Below, one piece after another: positions 8,789-17,682 of a stretch of DNA of 64,000 bases. The stretch is from an uncultured Caryophanales bacterium (GTDB lineage: Bacteria > Bacillota_I > Bacilli_A > RFN20 > CAG-826). The position numbers were made by a program, and so were the translations under genes. The notes beneath the pieces were generated by a model that did not search any database, was not told the DNA's origin, and saw only the letters and a list, made by a program, of their open reading frames with translations. Location of the stretch: the NCBI GenBank assembly GCA_946624155.1, contig CAMORU010000001.1:1-64000 (forward strand), in the 5' to 3' direction. Positions within the stretch are counted from its first letter, which is position 1. Each line of letters begins with the position of its first letter.

Positions 8789-9936
8789 TGGAAAATACAA
8801 AAAACGTCTTATTACTTGGCGCTTCTGGTTCTATCGGTAGTCAAACTCTCGACATAATTAATGAAGCGAACGGTAGGTTTGTTCTTACCGCCTTTTCGGT
8901 AGGAAAAAACTATGAAAAAGCCCGGGAAATCCTAGGAAAATTCCCAAATATTAAGCACGTTTATGTTATTTCTAAAGAAGACGCTGATGCTTTAAGAAGC
9001 GAGTATCCATTAGTGAAAATTTATTTTGGAAAACGTGGATTAGCTAAACTTACAAAAGCTGCAAAATTTGATATGTGCGTAAATGCTCTTGTTGGTTTTG
9101 CTGGTCTTGAACCATCTATTATTGCTTTAAAACGAAATAAAATCCTTTGCTTAGCGAATAAAGAATCTCTAGTTGCTGGTGGAGAATTAATAAACGCACT
9201 TCTAAGTAAAGGCAAAGGAAAACTTTATCCGATTGATTCTGAGCATGTTGCGTTAGCAAAATGCCTAAAAGCGTGTAAAAAAGAAGATGTTAAACGTATT
9301 TTAATAACTGCTTCCGGAGGCGCTTTAAGAAATCTTCCAATGGAAAAGTTAGAATATGTAAAGGCTGAGGAAGCTTTAAAACATCCAACATGGAAGATGG
9401 GCAATAAAATCACAATTGACTGTGCAACGATGATGAACAAGGGATTTGAAATTATTGAAGCATATTATCTTTATGATTTCCCTTTAGAACAAATTGAAGT
9501 TTTAATGCATGATGAATCTTTGGTTCATTCCGCTGTTGAATTAAATGATGGAACGTTTGTAGTAGATTATGGAAAACCTGATATGCATAAACCAATTAAA
9601 TGGGCAATGTATGAAGGTGAAGTTAATAATGATGTTATAAAAGTTAAATCATTGTCAGAACTTAAAGATTGTCATTTTCATGAATATAATCCAAAAAGGT
9701 ATCCTTGCACTGAACTTGCAAAGCAAGCACTCTCTGATGGAGTTTCTAAATTAGTTGCTTTAAATGCTGCTAATGAAGTACTTGTAAATAGATATTTAAA
9801 AGACGAAATTAAGTTTACAGATATTGCAAAGAAACTTAAAGAAATGGTGGATTTTATTCCACTATTACCAAAATGTAGTTTACCTATGATTAAACTGGTT
9901 GATAAGTTAACAAGAAGGGAGGCCGAGAATGCTTGA
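8788..9936 (+). CDS. dxr: 1-deoxy-D-xylulose 5-phosphate reductoisomerase
   Basis: Second step of the MEP isoprenoid pathway, making MEP with NADPH and a divalent metal. N-terminal LLLGASGSIGSQTLD is the NADPH loop; LANKESLVAGG and PIDSEH are metal and substrate motifs; ITASGGALR and PTWKMGNKITIDCATMMNKG complete the active site. 382 aa is normal. Where most family members have HPQS, this one reads HDES (about residue 242), a conservative departure. It feeds the uppS product line and shares the operon with uppS and cdsA. Confidence 0.94.
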   Translation: MENTKNVLLLGASGSIGSQTLDIINEANGRFVLTAFSVGKNYEKAREILGKFPNIKHVYVISKEDADALRSEYPLVKIYFGKRGLAKLTKAAKFDMCVNALVGFAGLEPSIIALKRNKILCLANKESLVAGGELINALLSKGKGKLYPIDSEHVALAKCLKACKKEDVKRILITASGGALRNLPMEKLEYVKAEEALKHPTWKMGNKITIDCATMMNKGFEIIEAYYLYDFPLEQIEVLMHDESLVHSAVELNDGTFVVDYGKPDMHKPIKWAMYEGEVNNDVIKVKSLSELKDCHFHEYNPKRYPCTELAKQALSDGVSKLVALNAANEVLVNRYLKDEIKFTDIAKKLKEMVDFIPLLPKCSLPMIKLVDKLTRREAENA

Positions 9937-11311
9937 TACAATTATTTCTATAATTTTATTTATCTTAGCTTTTGGTATTTTAATTTGCATTCACGAAGCC
10001 GGTCACCTTTCTATGGCTAAACTTTTTAAAGTTTATTGTAAAGAATATTCAATTGGTTTTGGTCCTAAAATCTTCTCTAGACTTAAAGAAGGCAAAGAAA
10101 CTAGATTTTCAATTCGTGCTATTCCTTTTGGCGGTTATGTTTCGATGTATGGAGAAGGATTAGAAGATGACCCAGAATTTAAAGATATTCCAAAAGAAAG
10201 ATCTCTTGAAGGCATCAAAAAATGGAAGAAAGCAATCATACTTTCTGCAGGTGTAATTCTTAATGCGGTATTGGCATTTATTCTTATTTTTATTTCCAAT
10301 TTTGCTTTCCCTCAAATTGGATACACAAGAAAGGCTATTGTTGCTGAATCTTCTTTAATTGCAAAAGAAGGTGTTAAGGCCGGAGATAAACTTAAGTTTA
10401 TTTATCCAAAATCATACGAAGATAAAGATGGATCGATTGCTCCATTTACTTACCAATATACAGATAATAGTAAATTAATTCATGCTGGTAATTTCTTTAT
10501 TGTTGATAGCGATGTGACTTTTAACGACGACGAAAAACAATATGTTGCCGCTTATATGTTTAGCGGAAATAAAAACGAACCACACTTTAGTGATGGCTTA
10601 ATGATTTTCGAAGCTATCAAAGGTGACAAACTTGAATCAACACTAAAATATAAAGGCGATACAAAAGAAACAGATTTGAAGTCAGAATTTATTTCTTGGT
10701 ATAAGCACGGTGGCCCTGAATATTACCCTAATTATGAAAAGGCTGTTACAACTTTAAAAAATAAGAAAAGCAAGCTTGAAATAGATTTAAATTTTGAGAA
10801 AAAAGGTGCAATTTCCCTACAAATTCCCGGAAATTTTGAGAAAAAAGGAGACAAATTAGTCTTTTCATCCTTTAAGGATATTGGATTATCATTTGAACGT
10901 TCGAAAATATGGCTACCTGTTGGTACAAGATTTAAAAATACATTTGAAGATTATGGATATGCCGCAGGAGCTGTATTTAAGGGATTAGGAGTTCTCTTTA
11001 CAGGCGGCATAAGAAATATGTCTGGTATTGTAGGCATTTTCTCAATGTCTTCTTCTCTTTATACGCAATACACATTCTCGACATATTTATTCTTCTGGGG
11101 TCTTATATCAGTTAACCTCGCAATATTCAATTTATTACCTTTCCCTGGACTTGATGGTTGGCAGTTACTTGTAACTGCCATAGAGGGCATATCGCATAGG
11201 AAAATCCCAGCGAAATTTAAAACGATTATGTCATTAATCGGAATAGGCTTATTGTTTGCTTTAATGGCAGTAATTATTGTCTTAGATGTATTAAGGATTG
11301 TGGGGGTGTAG
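9929..11311 (+). CDS. rseP: RseP/RasP-type site-2 membrane metalloprotease
   Basis: Intramembrane zinc protease that cleaves membrane regulators such as anti-sigma factors. The first helix carries HEAGH (residues 22-26). After it come GFGPKIF and IPFGGYVSMYGE, the typical membrane-reentrant segment. A central PDZ-like region spans about residues 125-310 and is longer than in E. coli, and the last helices carry the second metal motif NLLPFPGLDGWQLL. At 460 aa it is about 30-40 aa longer than Bacillus RasP. A GGGAGG site and an 8-nt overlap with dxr show coupling. Confidence 0.92.
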   Translation: MLDTIISIILFILAFGILICIHEAGHLSMAKLFKVYCKEYSIGFGPKIFSRLKEGKETRFSIRAIPFGGYVSMYGEGLEDDPEFKDIPKERSLEGIKKWKKAIILSAGVILNAVLAFILIFISNFAFPQIGYTRKAIVAESSLIAKEGVKAGDKLKFIYPKSYEDKDGSIAPFTYQYTDNSKLIHAGNFFIVDSDVTFNDDEKQYVAAYMFSGNKNEPHFSDGLMIFEAIKGDKLESTLKYKGDTKETDLKSEFISWYKHGGPEYYPNYEKAVTTLKNKKSKLEIDLNFEKKGAISLQIPGNFEKKGDKLVFSSFKDIGLSFERSKIWLPVGTRFKNTFEDYGYAAGAVFKGLGVLFTGGIRNMSGIVGIFSMSSSLYTQYTFSTYLFFWGLISVNLAIFNLLPFPGLDGWQLLVTAIEGISHRKIPAKFKTIMSLIGIGLLFALMAVIIVLDVLRIVGV

Positions 11312-11313
11312 TC

Positions 11314-14300
11314 ATGAACGATAAGATGATTAGATTTTTAAACTCTATTGGAATCGAGAACGTCGATCGTTTTGACTTAGATTTTGATATTGTTACCCGA
11401 AATTCGCTTAATAGAAATCAAATTGACATGTTAATTGTCAAACAAACACCTTGGACCTTTGATTTATGGGAAGAATTCCAATCCCACTTGGAGTCCATTA
11501 AGTATCCTTATACGATGAAGTTTTCGTATATCAAAAAACCACAGGCAAATGATGCAACAAAACTTTTTGGTGATTGGCATTATTCGCATTGTAGATTTAA
11601 TTCGTTCTTAAAACTAATTGGTATTGCTAACACAATTACTTTTTACTATGAAAATGAAAACGAAAAAGAGAAGAATACTCAGGTAGTAAAAGACTTTGGA
11701 AATTTCCTTGAATTCATCGGCTACAATTTTGTTTTAGAACATAAAATTATCGAAAAAACTCCAGAAAAACCGGTAAAAATTGAGGATAATGATAGAAAAG
11801 TAGAGATGGATGAAGATGAAGAAAGAACCCTTAATGCTTTCCAATCTTCAGTCGTTGAAATGCGTCACGAAATGGAGAAAAATCCTCGCGCTAATCAATC
11901 ATGGAAAGATCGAATTCCGTACAAGAAAATTGATGACTTTTCAAAGATAGATAGAGACTCTGCCAATGTAGAAGTTGAAGGACAACTTTATGGTATAGAC
12001 AAACCAAAAATTATTCGTAGCGGCAAGACAATGCTCACTTGTGGTCTTGGAAAAGGCGAATACGGTATTTCGTTGAAGTTACTAGAGAACGAAAATATGA
12101 CACCGGACTTCCTTGAGACTCTTAAAAACGAAAGTTGGGCAAGAGTTAGAGGCTATGTTAGCAACGATTTTAAGAATAAATTAACAATTGATGTTAGAAG
12201 CATTGAAGTTATCGATGGTCCTGAACTTAGAACTGATGATGAGGAAGAAAAAAGAGTTGAACTTCATTTACACACAAAAATGTCAGCTATGGATGGCGTG
12301 ACTTCAACTGAGAATTACTTTAAACTTGCGAAAAATATGGGACATACTGCTTTAGCAGTAACTGACCATGGTGTTGTTCAATCTTATCCAGAAGCTCAAG
12401 AGGCATCTAAAAAGACTGGTGTTAAAGCTTTGTATGGTGTTGAGTTCTACATGGTTAATGATGAACTCCCATTTGTTTTAAATCCTGTAGATGTTCCTCT
12501 TAATAAAGCAACTTATGTCGTATTTGACTTAGAAACAACTGGACTTTCAACTCGTTACGATAAGATTACTGAATTTGGCGGAATACGTTTTGAAAATGGG
12601 CAGATTGTAAAAACGTTACAACTTTTGATTAATCCAGAAAGAAAGATTCCGAAATCAGTTGTCGAGAAAACTCATATTACTGATGAGATGGTTAAAGATA
12701 AACCAACTATTGAGCAGGTTATTGATCAAATACTTGAGTTTATGGATGGAGCAATTCTTGTTTCACACAACATCACATTCGATTACGGATTTATTGCTGA
12801 AACAATTAGAAAAATGGGTAGAGAACCATTTGTTAAACCAGCAGTAGATACTTTATCTTTGTCTCGTTATCTTTTCCCAGATGCTAGCGCACATAGATTA
12901 GGAAATTTATCAAGAAATTTAGGCATCGATGATTATAATGATGATGAAGCTCACCGTGCTGACTACGATGCTCGAATTTTAAACGAGGTTTGGCTTGCTA
13001 TGTTACATAAGCTTACCAAACAAAATGAGAATCTTCTTCATAGTGATTTAGCAAAGCTTAAATCAACAGAAGGCATGTTAAGACATATGAGACCAGCGCA
13101 CGTTACTGCTTATGCTAAAAATGAAGCTGGTGTAAAAGATATTTTTGAACTTGTTTCACTTTCTCATATTAAATATTTAGCAGACGTTCCAAAAATTCCT
13201 AAGCGCGAAATTGATAGACTCCGTTCCAATTTGCTAATTGGTTCTGCATGTCAAAACGGCGAAATCTTTGAAATTGAAAGAACTAGATCTAAACAAGACT
13301 TACTTGATGCAATGAAATGGTACGATTTCATAGAAGTTCAACCTGCTGATAATTATATTAATTTAATTAATAGAGGTTTAATTTCAAATCTTGACCAAGT
13401 TAAGGCTTATTTAACTGATATTGTTGAATGCGCTGACTCAATTGGCAAAATGGTTGTTGCGACAGGCGATGTTCACTATGCAAACCCTGAAGATAAAATC
13501 TCTAGAGATATTTATATTGCGGCTAAAGCTGTTGGTGGTAAATTCCATCCACTTCATTTAAGAGATGCAAGTTTACCTAACCCAGATCAACATTATAGAA
13601 CAACAAAAGAAATGCTAGATGCTTTTGCTTTCCTTGGTGAAGAAAAAGCTAAAGAAATTGTTATTACAAATTCAAATAGAGTAGCCGATTCTTTAGAAGC
13701 GATGGCGCCTATTCATAATAAACTTGAAAAACCGGAAATCCCTGATTCTGACAAGATGCTCATTGAAGCCTGCTTCAATAAGGCAAAACAACTTTATGGT
13801 GATGAAATTCCTCAAGACATTGTTGATAGATTGAACAAAGAACTTGAAGGTATTAACGGAAATGGTTACTCTGTTACTTACTATATTGCTCATGAAATTA
13901 TACGTAGAGCCAATGAAGATGGTTATATGGTTGGTTCACGTGGTTCCGTTGGTTCATCATTAGCGGCATTCCTTTATGATGTCACTGAAGTCAATCCTTT
14001 AGCGCCACATTATAGATGCCCAAAATGTAGGCACTTTGAATATTCAAATGATCCTGACTGCTATTCAGGTTCAGACTTAGATGAAAAGAAATGTCCTGTT
14101 TGTGGCACTAAGATGGTTCATGATGGGCAAGAAATTCCTTTTGAAACATTCTTGGGATTCCATGCTGAAAAGGTACCTGATATTGACCTTAACTTCCCAA
14201 GTGATTATCAAGCTAAAGCTCATAACTTAACTAAAGATATTTTCGGAAAAGAAAATGTTTTTAGAGCAGGAACTATTTCAACAGTTGCTGACAAAACAGC

Positions 14301-15645
14301 GTTTGGTTATGTCCGTAACTATTTTGAGTCAAAAGGTATTGATCCAAGCACTATTTCGGGTGAAAGAATTGCTTATATGGCTTCTCATTGTACAGATGTT
14401 AAACGTACGACTGGTCAACACCCTGGAGGAATTGTTGTTCTTCCTAAAGGAAGAAGCATTTATGAATTTACTCCGATTCAATATCCTGCAGACGATAAAG
14501 AATCTGATTGGCTTACAACTCATCTTGATTACCACGCAGCCTTAGATGCCCAGTTACTCAAACTTGACCTTTTAGGTCACGTTGATCCTTTAGCTTTAAG
14601 ACTTATGTCTTTAATGACTGGTGTAGATGTTAAAAAGATTCCTTTAAACGATAAAAAAGTTATCTCGTTATTTACATCAACTAAAGCTTTGAATTTAAGT
14701 GAAAATTACCTTAAAACAAAAATTGGTTCTTCTGGATTACCAGAATTTGGCACTGAAACATGTCGTGATATTTTACTTAAAGCAAAGCCAAAAACATTCG
14801 CTGAAGTCGTTGCAGTTGCAGGTCTAGCACACGGTACTAACGTTTGGCAACATAACCAAGAAGATTTAATACGAAATGGCACAATGACTCTTCACAACTG
14901 CGTCGCATGTCGTGACGATATTATGAAGTATTTAATCGCTCATGGTGTACCTTCAGATGTAGCTTTTAAGACAATGGAAAAAGTACGTAAAGGTAAGAAA
15001 ATTCCTGAAGAATATATACCAATTTTGAAAAAGCAAGAAGTTCCAGATTTCTATATTGATGCCTGTAATAAGATTAAATATCTTTATCCAAAAGCACACG
15101 CAGTCGCTTACGCTACAATGGCTGTTCGTGTTGGTTATTTTAAAGTATATTACCCACTTGAATTCTATGCTGTTTGGTTCTCTGCTCGTTGTGATGCGTA
15201 TGACATTTATACAATGTTAGGTGGTTTTGAAAAAACTAAAGAACGATATGATCAATTAACAAGACTTATTAACGATAGAACTCAAAAGGTTGTTAAAAAA
15301 GACGAAGACATTCATGACATGCTTGAAGTCTGCATTGAAATGTTTGAAAGAGGATTTAAGTTTGGAAACATTGATTTATATAAATCACATGCTACTGAAT
15401 TTATTTGTGACAAAGAAAATGGATTATTAATTCCACCATTTATTGTCATTGATGGTCTTGGCGATGCTGCTGCTTTATCAGTGGTTGAAGCAAGAGCAAA
15501 TGGGCCATTTAAATCAAAAGAAGATTTACTTAAACGTACCAAATTAAATGGTACAAACGTTGAAGATTTAGATAGACTAGGAGTCTTGAAAGGATTAGGA
15601 GATACTGATCAAATGTCATTATTTGAATTTGGTCTGGATTTTTAA
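11314..15645 (+). CDS. polC: DNA polymerase III alpha subunit, PolC type
   Basis: Gram-positive replicative polymerase with built-in proofreading. Order seen: a poorly conserved N-terminal region, an OB-fold (about residues 225-305), the start of the PHP domain with HLHTKMSAMDG (about 316), an inserted DEDDh exonuclease with YVVFDLETTGLS (about 400) and VSHNITFDYGF, the rest of PHP, a four-cysteine zinc cluster (about 900-930), then the palm with PDIDLNFPSDYQ and the fingers region with GLAHGTNVW. 1443 aa is normal. It starts 2 nt after rseP. In Bacillus proS sits between these two genes; here it is absent. Confidence 0.97.
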   Translation: MNDKMIRFLNSIGIENVDRFDLDFDIVTRNSLNRNQIDMLIVKQTPWTFDLWEEFQSHLESIKYPYTMKFSYIKKPQANDATKLFGDWHYSHCRFNSFLKLIGIANTITFYYENENEKEKNTQVVKDFGNFLEFIGYNFVLEHKIIEKTPEKPVKIEDNDRKVEMDEDEERTLNAFQSSVVEMRHEMEKNPRANQSWKDRIPYKKIDDFSKIDRDSANVEVEGQLYGIDKPKIIRSGKTMLTCGLGKGEYGISLKLLENENMTPDFLETLKNESWARVRGYVSNDFKNKLTIDVRSIEVIDGPELRTDDEEEKRVELHLHTKMSAMDGVTSTENYFKLAKNMGHTALAVTDHGVVQSYPEAQEASKKTGVKALYGVEFYMVNDELPFVLNPVDVPLNKATYVVFDLETTGLSTRYDKITEFGGIRFENGQIVKTLQLLINPERKIPKSVVEKTHITDEMVKDKPTIEQVIDQILEFMDGAILVSHNITFDYGFIAETIRKMGREPFVKPAVDTLSLSRYLFPDASAHRLGNLSRNLGIDDYNDDEAHRADYDARILNEVWLAMLHKLTKQNENLLHSDLAKLKSTEGMLRHMRPAHVTAYAKNEAGVKDIFELVSLSHIKYLADVPKIPKREIDRLRSNLLIGSACQNGEIFEIERTRSKQDLLDAMKWYDFIEVQPADNYINLINRGLISNLDQVKAYLTDIVECADSIGKMVVATGDVHYANPEDKISRDIYIAAKAVGGKFHPLHLRDASLPNPDQHYRTTKEMLDAFAFLGEEKAKEIVITNSNRVADSLEAMAPIHNKLEKPEIPDSDKMLIEACFNKAKQLYGDEIPQDIVDRLNKELEGINGNGYSVTYYIAHEIIRRANEDGYMVGSRGSVGSSLAAFLYDVTEVNPLAPHYRCPKCRHFEYSNDPDCYSGSDLDEKKCPVCGTKMVHDGQEIPFETFLGFHAEKVPDIDLNFPSDYQAKAHNLTKDIFGKENVFRAGTISTVADKTAFGYVRNYFESKGIDPSTISGERIAYMASHCTDVKRTTGQHPGGIVVLPKGRSIYEFTPIQYPADDKESDWLTTHLDYHAALDAQLLKLDLLGHVDPLALRLMSLMTGVDVKKIPLNDKKVISLFTSTKALNLSENYLKTKIGSSGLPEFGTETCRDILLKAKPKTFAEVVAVAGLAHGTNVWQHNQEDLIRNGTMTLHNCVACRDDIMKYLIAHGVPSDVAFKTMEKVRKGKKIPEEYIPILKKQEVPDFYIDACNKIKYLYPKAHAVAYATMAVRVGYFKVYYPLEFYAVWFSARCDAYDIYTMLGGFEKTKERYDQLTRLINDRTQKVVKKDEDIHDMLEVCIEMFERGFKFGNIDLYKSHATEFICDKENGLLIPPFIVIDGLGDAAALSVVEARANGPFKSKEDLLKRTKLNGTNVEDLDRLGVLKGLGDTDQMSLFEFGLDF

Positions 15646-15649
15646 AAGT

Positions 15650-15725
15650 CGAGGCATAGCACAGTTGGTAGCGCACTACGTTCGGGACGTAGGGGTCATG
15701 AGTTCGAGTCTCATTGCCTCGACCA
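15650..15725 (+). tRNA. tRNA-Pro (CGG)
   Basis: 76 nt including encoded CCA. Acceptor CGAGGCA/TGCCTCG, D-arm, anticodon stem CTACG/CGTAG with loop TTCGGGA, T-loop TTCGAGT. It starts 4 nt after the polC stop, so it is probably cotranscribed with polC and with the nucleotidase gene that follows. Confidence 0.93.
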
Positions 15726-15737
15726 CTAAAAAAAGAT

Positions 15738-17489
15738 ATGAAAAAGTTAAAAATTGCATTCTTACCATTATTAGCATTTCTACTCACTGGTTGTACTTTT
15801 AATGACGTTAAATCGTGGTTTGGGAATAACATTTATTTTCCAATAAGGAACTTTATCGAAGAAATTATTACTCCTGATAAAGAACCTGGTAAAGAAGAAG
15901 AGGAAAAAGACACAAGAAGTGATGATGTTGTTATTTTATATTCAACAGATGTTCATTGTGGAGTTGATGAAAATCTTGGCTATGCCAAGTTATCAGCATA
16001 TAGAAATGAGATGCTTAAATCATATAAATACGTATCCCTTGTAGATGCAGGCGACTTTATTCAAGGCGATTTAATTGGTTCTTTTTCACATGGCGAAAGT
16101 ATCATAAAAATTATGAACAAAATGAATTATGAAATCGCTGCTATTGGAAATCATGAATTTGATTATGGAATAGATGAATTAAGCCAAAGAATTTCCGAAT
16201 TTAATGGTGATATGGTTGCATGCAACTTGTCTTACACTGGAAACAAAGAAAATAAATTAAACGAAGTTAAACCATTTGTAATTAAAGAATATGGTAATCT
16301 AAAAGTTGGTTTTGTTGGAGTTACAACACCTGCAACAATAAGTGAATCGACACCTTCAATATTTAAAGAAGATGGTGAATTTGTATATTCATTTGAAGGC
16401 CAAAGCACAGAAGAATATTTCTCTTGTATTCAAAATAACATTGATGAATGCAACAAAGTTGCAGATTACACCGTTTTATTAACGCATTGTGGTAATGCTG
16501 AAGACGCACATCCTTTTGGTTCTAAAGACATAATTGCAAACACAAATGGTTATTTAGCAGTTATGGATGGACACACCCATACAACAATTGATTGGGAATT
16601 ATATAAAAATAAAGACAATGCAGATGTCCCTTTATGTGATGCTGGAACAAAACTTAATGAATTTGGTCAATTAATCATTCATAAAAACGGTTCAATTTCG
16701 ACTAAATTAGTTAAAAGTTATGATAAAACAGACAAAGTAATTTCTGACTACGTAAGCGAACTAAAAGCTGAAACTGATGCAATCGGTAATCAAGTTGTTG
16801 CTCAAAGCGATGTCGACTTATCAATTGCAGATGAAAATGGTGTTCGTATGGTTCGTTCTAGAGAAATCACAATTGGCAATATGGTTTCAGACGCTTATAG
16901 AGTAACTACTTCAAGTGATATTGGTTTTATTAATGGTGGTGGAATAAGAGCAAGTATTAATGGTGGAGATGTTAAATTTTCAGATGTTTTTGCTGTCCAT
17001 CCATTTGGCAATTATTTAATGATAAAGAAGGCTTCGGGAAGTCAAATATTAGATTATTTAGAACATTGTTCTAGATTCACTGCTGAAGAATATGCTTCTG
17101 AAGGAAAACCTGTTGGTGAATTTGGTGGTTTTGTTCAAGCTTCTGGTCTTAAATATAGTATTGATACATCTATTTCAACTTCAGTTGTTGTTGATCCTGA
17201 AACTGATAACTTTTTATATGTGGATGGGCCACGTAGAGTAAAAGATGTCAAAGTATTAGAAAATGGCGAATACGTAGATATTGATAGTGAAAAGATCTAT
17301 ACCGTTTCATCGATTAATTACATTCTCGAAGAAGGGGGAAATGGTGCAAATATGTTCATTTCTGACGAGGAAGTTGAATGCGATATTAGATACGATTATG
17401 AAGTACTTATTGATTATTTAACCAATTATTTACACGGAAATTTAAGTGAAAAATATTCAAGTGTGGAAGGAAGAATTACGGTGTTATAA
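15738..17489 (+). CDS. 5'-nucleotidase/UshA-family lipoprotein
   Basis: Predicted surface-anchored phosphoesterase of nucleotides. The ATG at 15738 begins a lipoprotein signal (lipobox LLTGC, Cys19); an in-frame TTG at 15714 lies inside tRNA-Pro. The metallophosphatase domain has STDVHC, DAGDFIQG, GNHEFDYG, LTHCGN and DGHTHT (about residues 65-290). The C-terminal 5'-nucleotidase domain has GNMVSDAYR, INGGGIRA and HPFGN. 583 aa. No terminator is seen between it and the flanking tRNAs, so it may be read through from polC. It is one of two such lipoproteins in the window. Confidence 0.88.
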   Translation: MKKLKIAFLPLLAFLLTGCTFNDVKSWFGNNIYFPIRNFIEEIITPDKEPGKEEEEKDTRSDDVVILYSTDVHCGVDENLGYAKLSAYRNEMLKSYKYVSLVDAGDFIQGDLIGSFSHGESIIKIMNKMNYEIAAIGNHEFDYGIDELSQRISEFNGDMVACNLSYTGNKENKLNEVKPFVIKEYGNLKVGFVGVTTPATISESTPSIFKEDGEFVYSFEGQSTEEYFSCIQNNIDECNKVADYTVLLTHCGNAEDAHPFGSKDIIANTNGYLAVMDGHTHTTIDWELYKNKDNADVPLCDAGTKLNEFGQLIIHKNGSISTKLVKSYDKTDKVISDYVSELKAETDAIGNQVVAQSDVDLSIADENGVRMVRSREITIGNMVSDAYRVTTSSDIGFINGGGIRASINGGDVKFSDVFAVHPFGNYLMIKKASGSQILDYLEHCSRFTAEEYASEGKPVGEFGGFVQASGLKYSIDTSISTSVVVDPETDNFLYVDGPRRVKDVKVLENGEYVDIDSEKIYTVSSINYILEEGGNGANMFISDEEVECDIRYDYEVLIDYLTNYLHGNLSEKYSSVEGRITVL

Positions 17490-17512
17490 AATAACTACAC
17501 CTTAATAAAAAT

Positions 17513-17589
17513 GCGCCAGTAGCTCAACTGGATAGAGCACTTCCCTCCTAAGGAAGGGGTTGAACGTTCAAGTCGTTTCTGGCGCGCCA
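17513..17589 (+). tRNA. tRNA-Arg (CCT)
   Basis: 77 nt with CCA. Acceptor GCGCCAG/CTGGCGC, anticodon stem CTTCC/GGAAG with loop CTCCTAA. Followed by its own terminator. Confidence 0.93.
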
Positions 17590-17593
17590 AAGA

Positions 17594-17617
17594 AAAGGAC
17601 ATTGTCCTTTTTATTTT
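17594..17617 (+). terminator. terminator after tRNA-Arg
   Basis: Stem AAAGGAC/GTCCTTT, loop ATT, followed by TTTATTTTT. Confidence 0.8.
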
Positions 17618-17634
17618 TGTTTATTTTAAATTAA

Positions 17635-17670
17635 GATTCGTAATTTATATAATTATATCAATCACGAATC
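17635..17670 (+). promoter_or_regulatory. promoter with flanking inverted repeat ahead of the spermidine-synthase-like gene
   Basis: A -10 TATAAT (17648-17653) lies between the arms of a perfect 7-bp inverted repeat, GATTCGT (17635-17641) and ACGAATC (17664-17670). The -35 is poor (TTTAAA, 17 nt upstream). The arms could be an operator; this is inference from position. Confidence 0.4.
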
Positions 17671-17682
17671 GAGGACAAACAT

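Noticed and set aside
15714..15737. Upstream start for the nucleotidase lipoprotein
   Set aside because: The codon is inside tRNA-Pro; the ATG at 15738 gives a clean lipoprotein signal.
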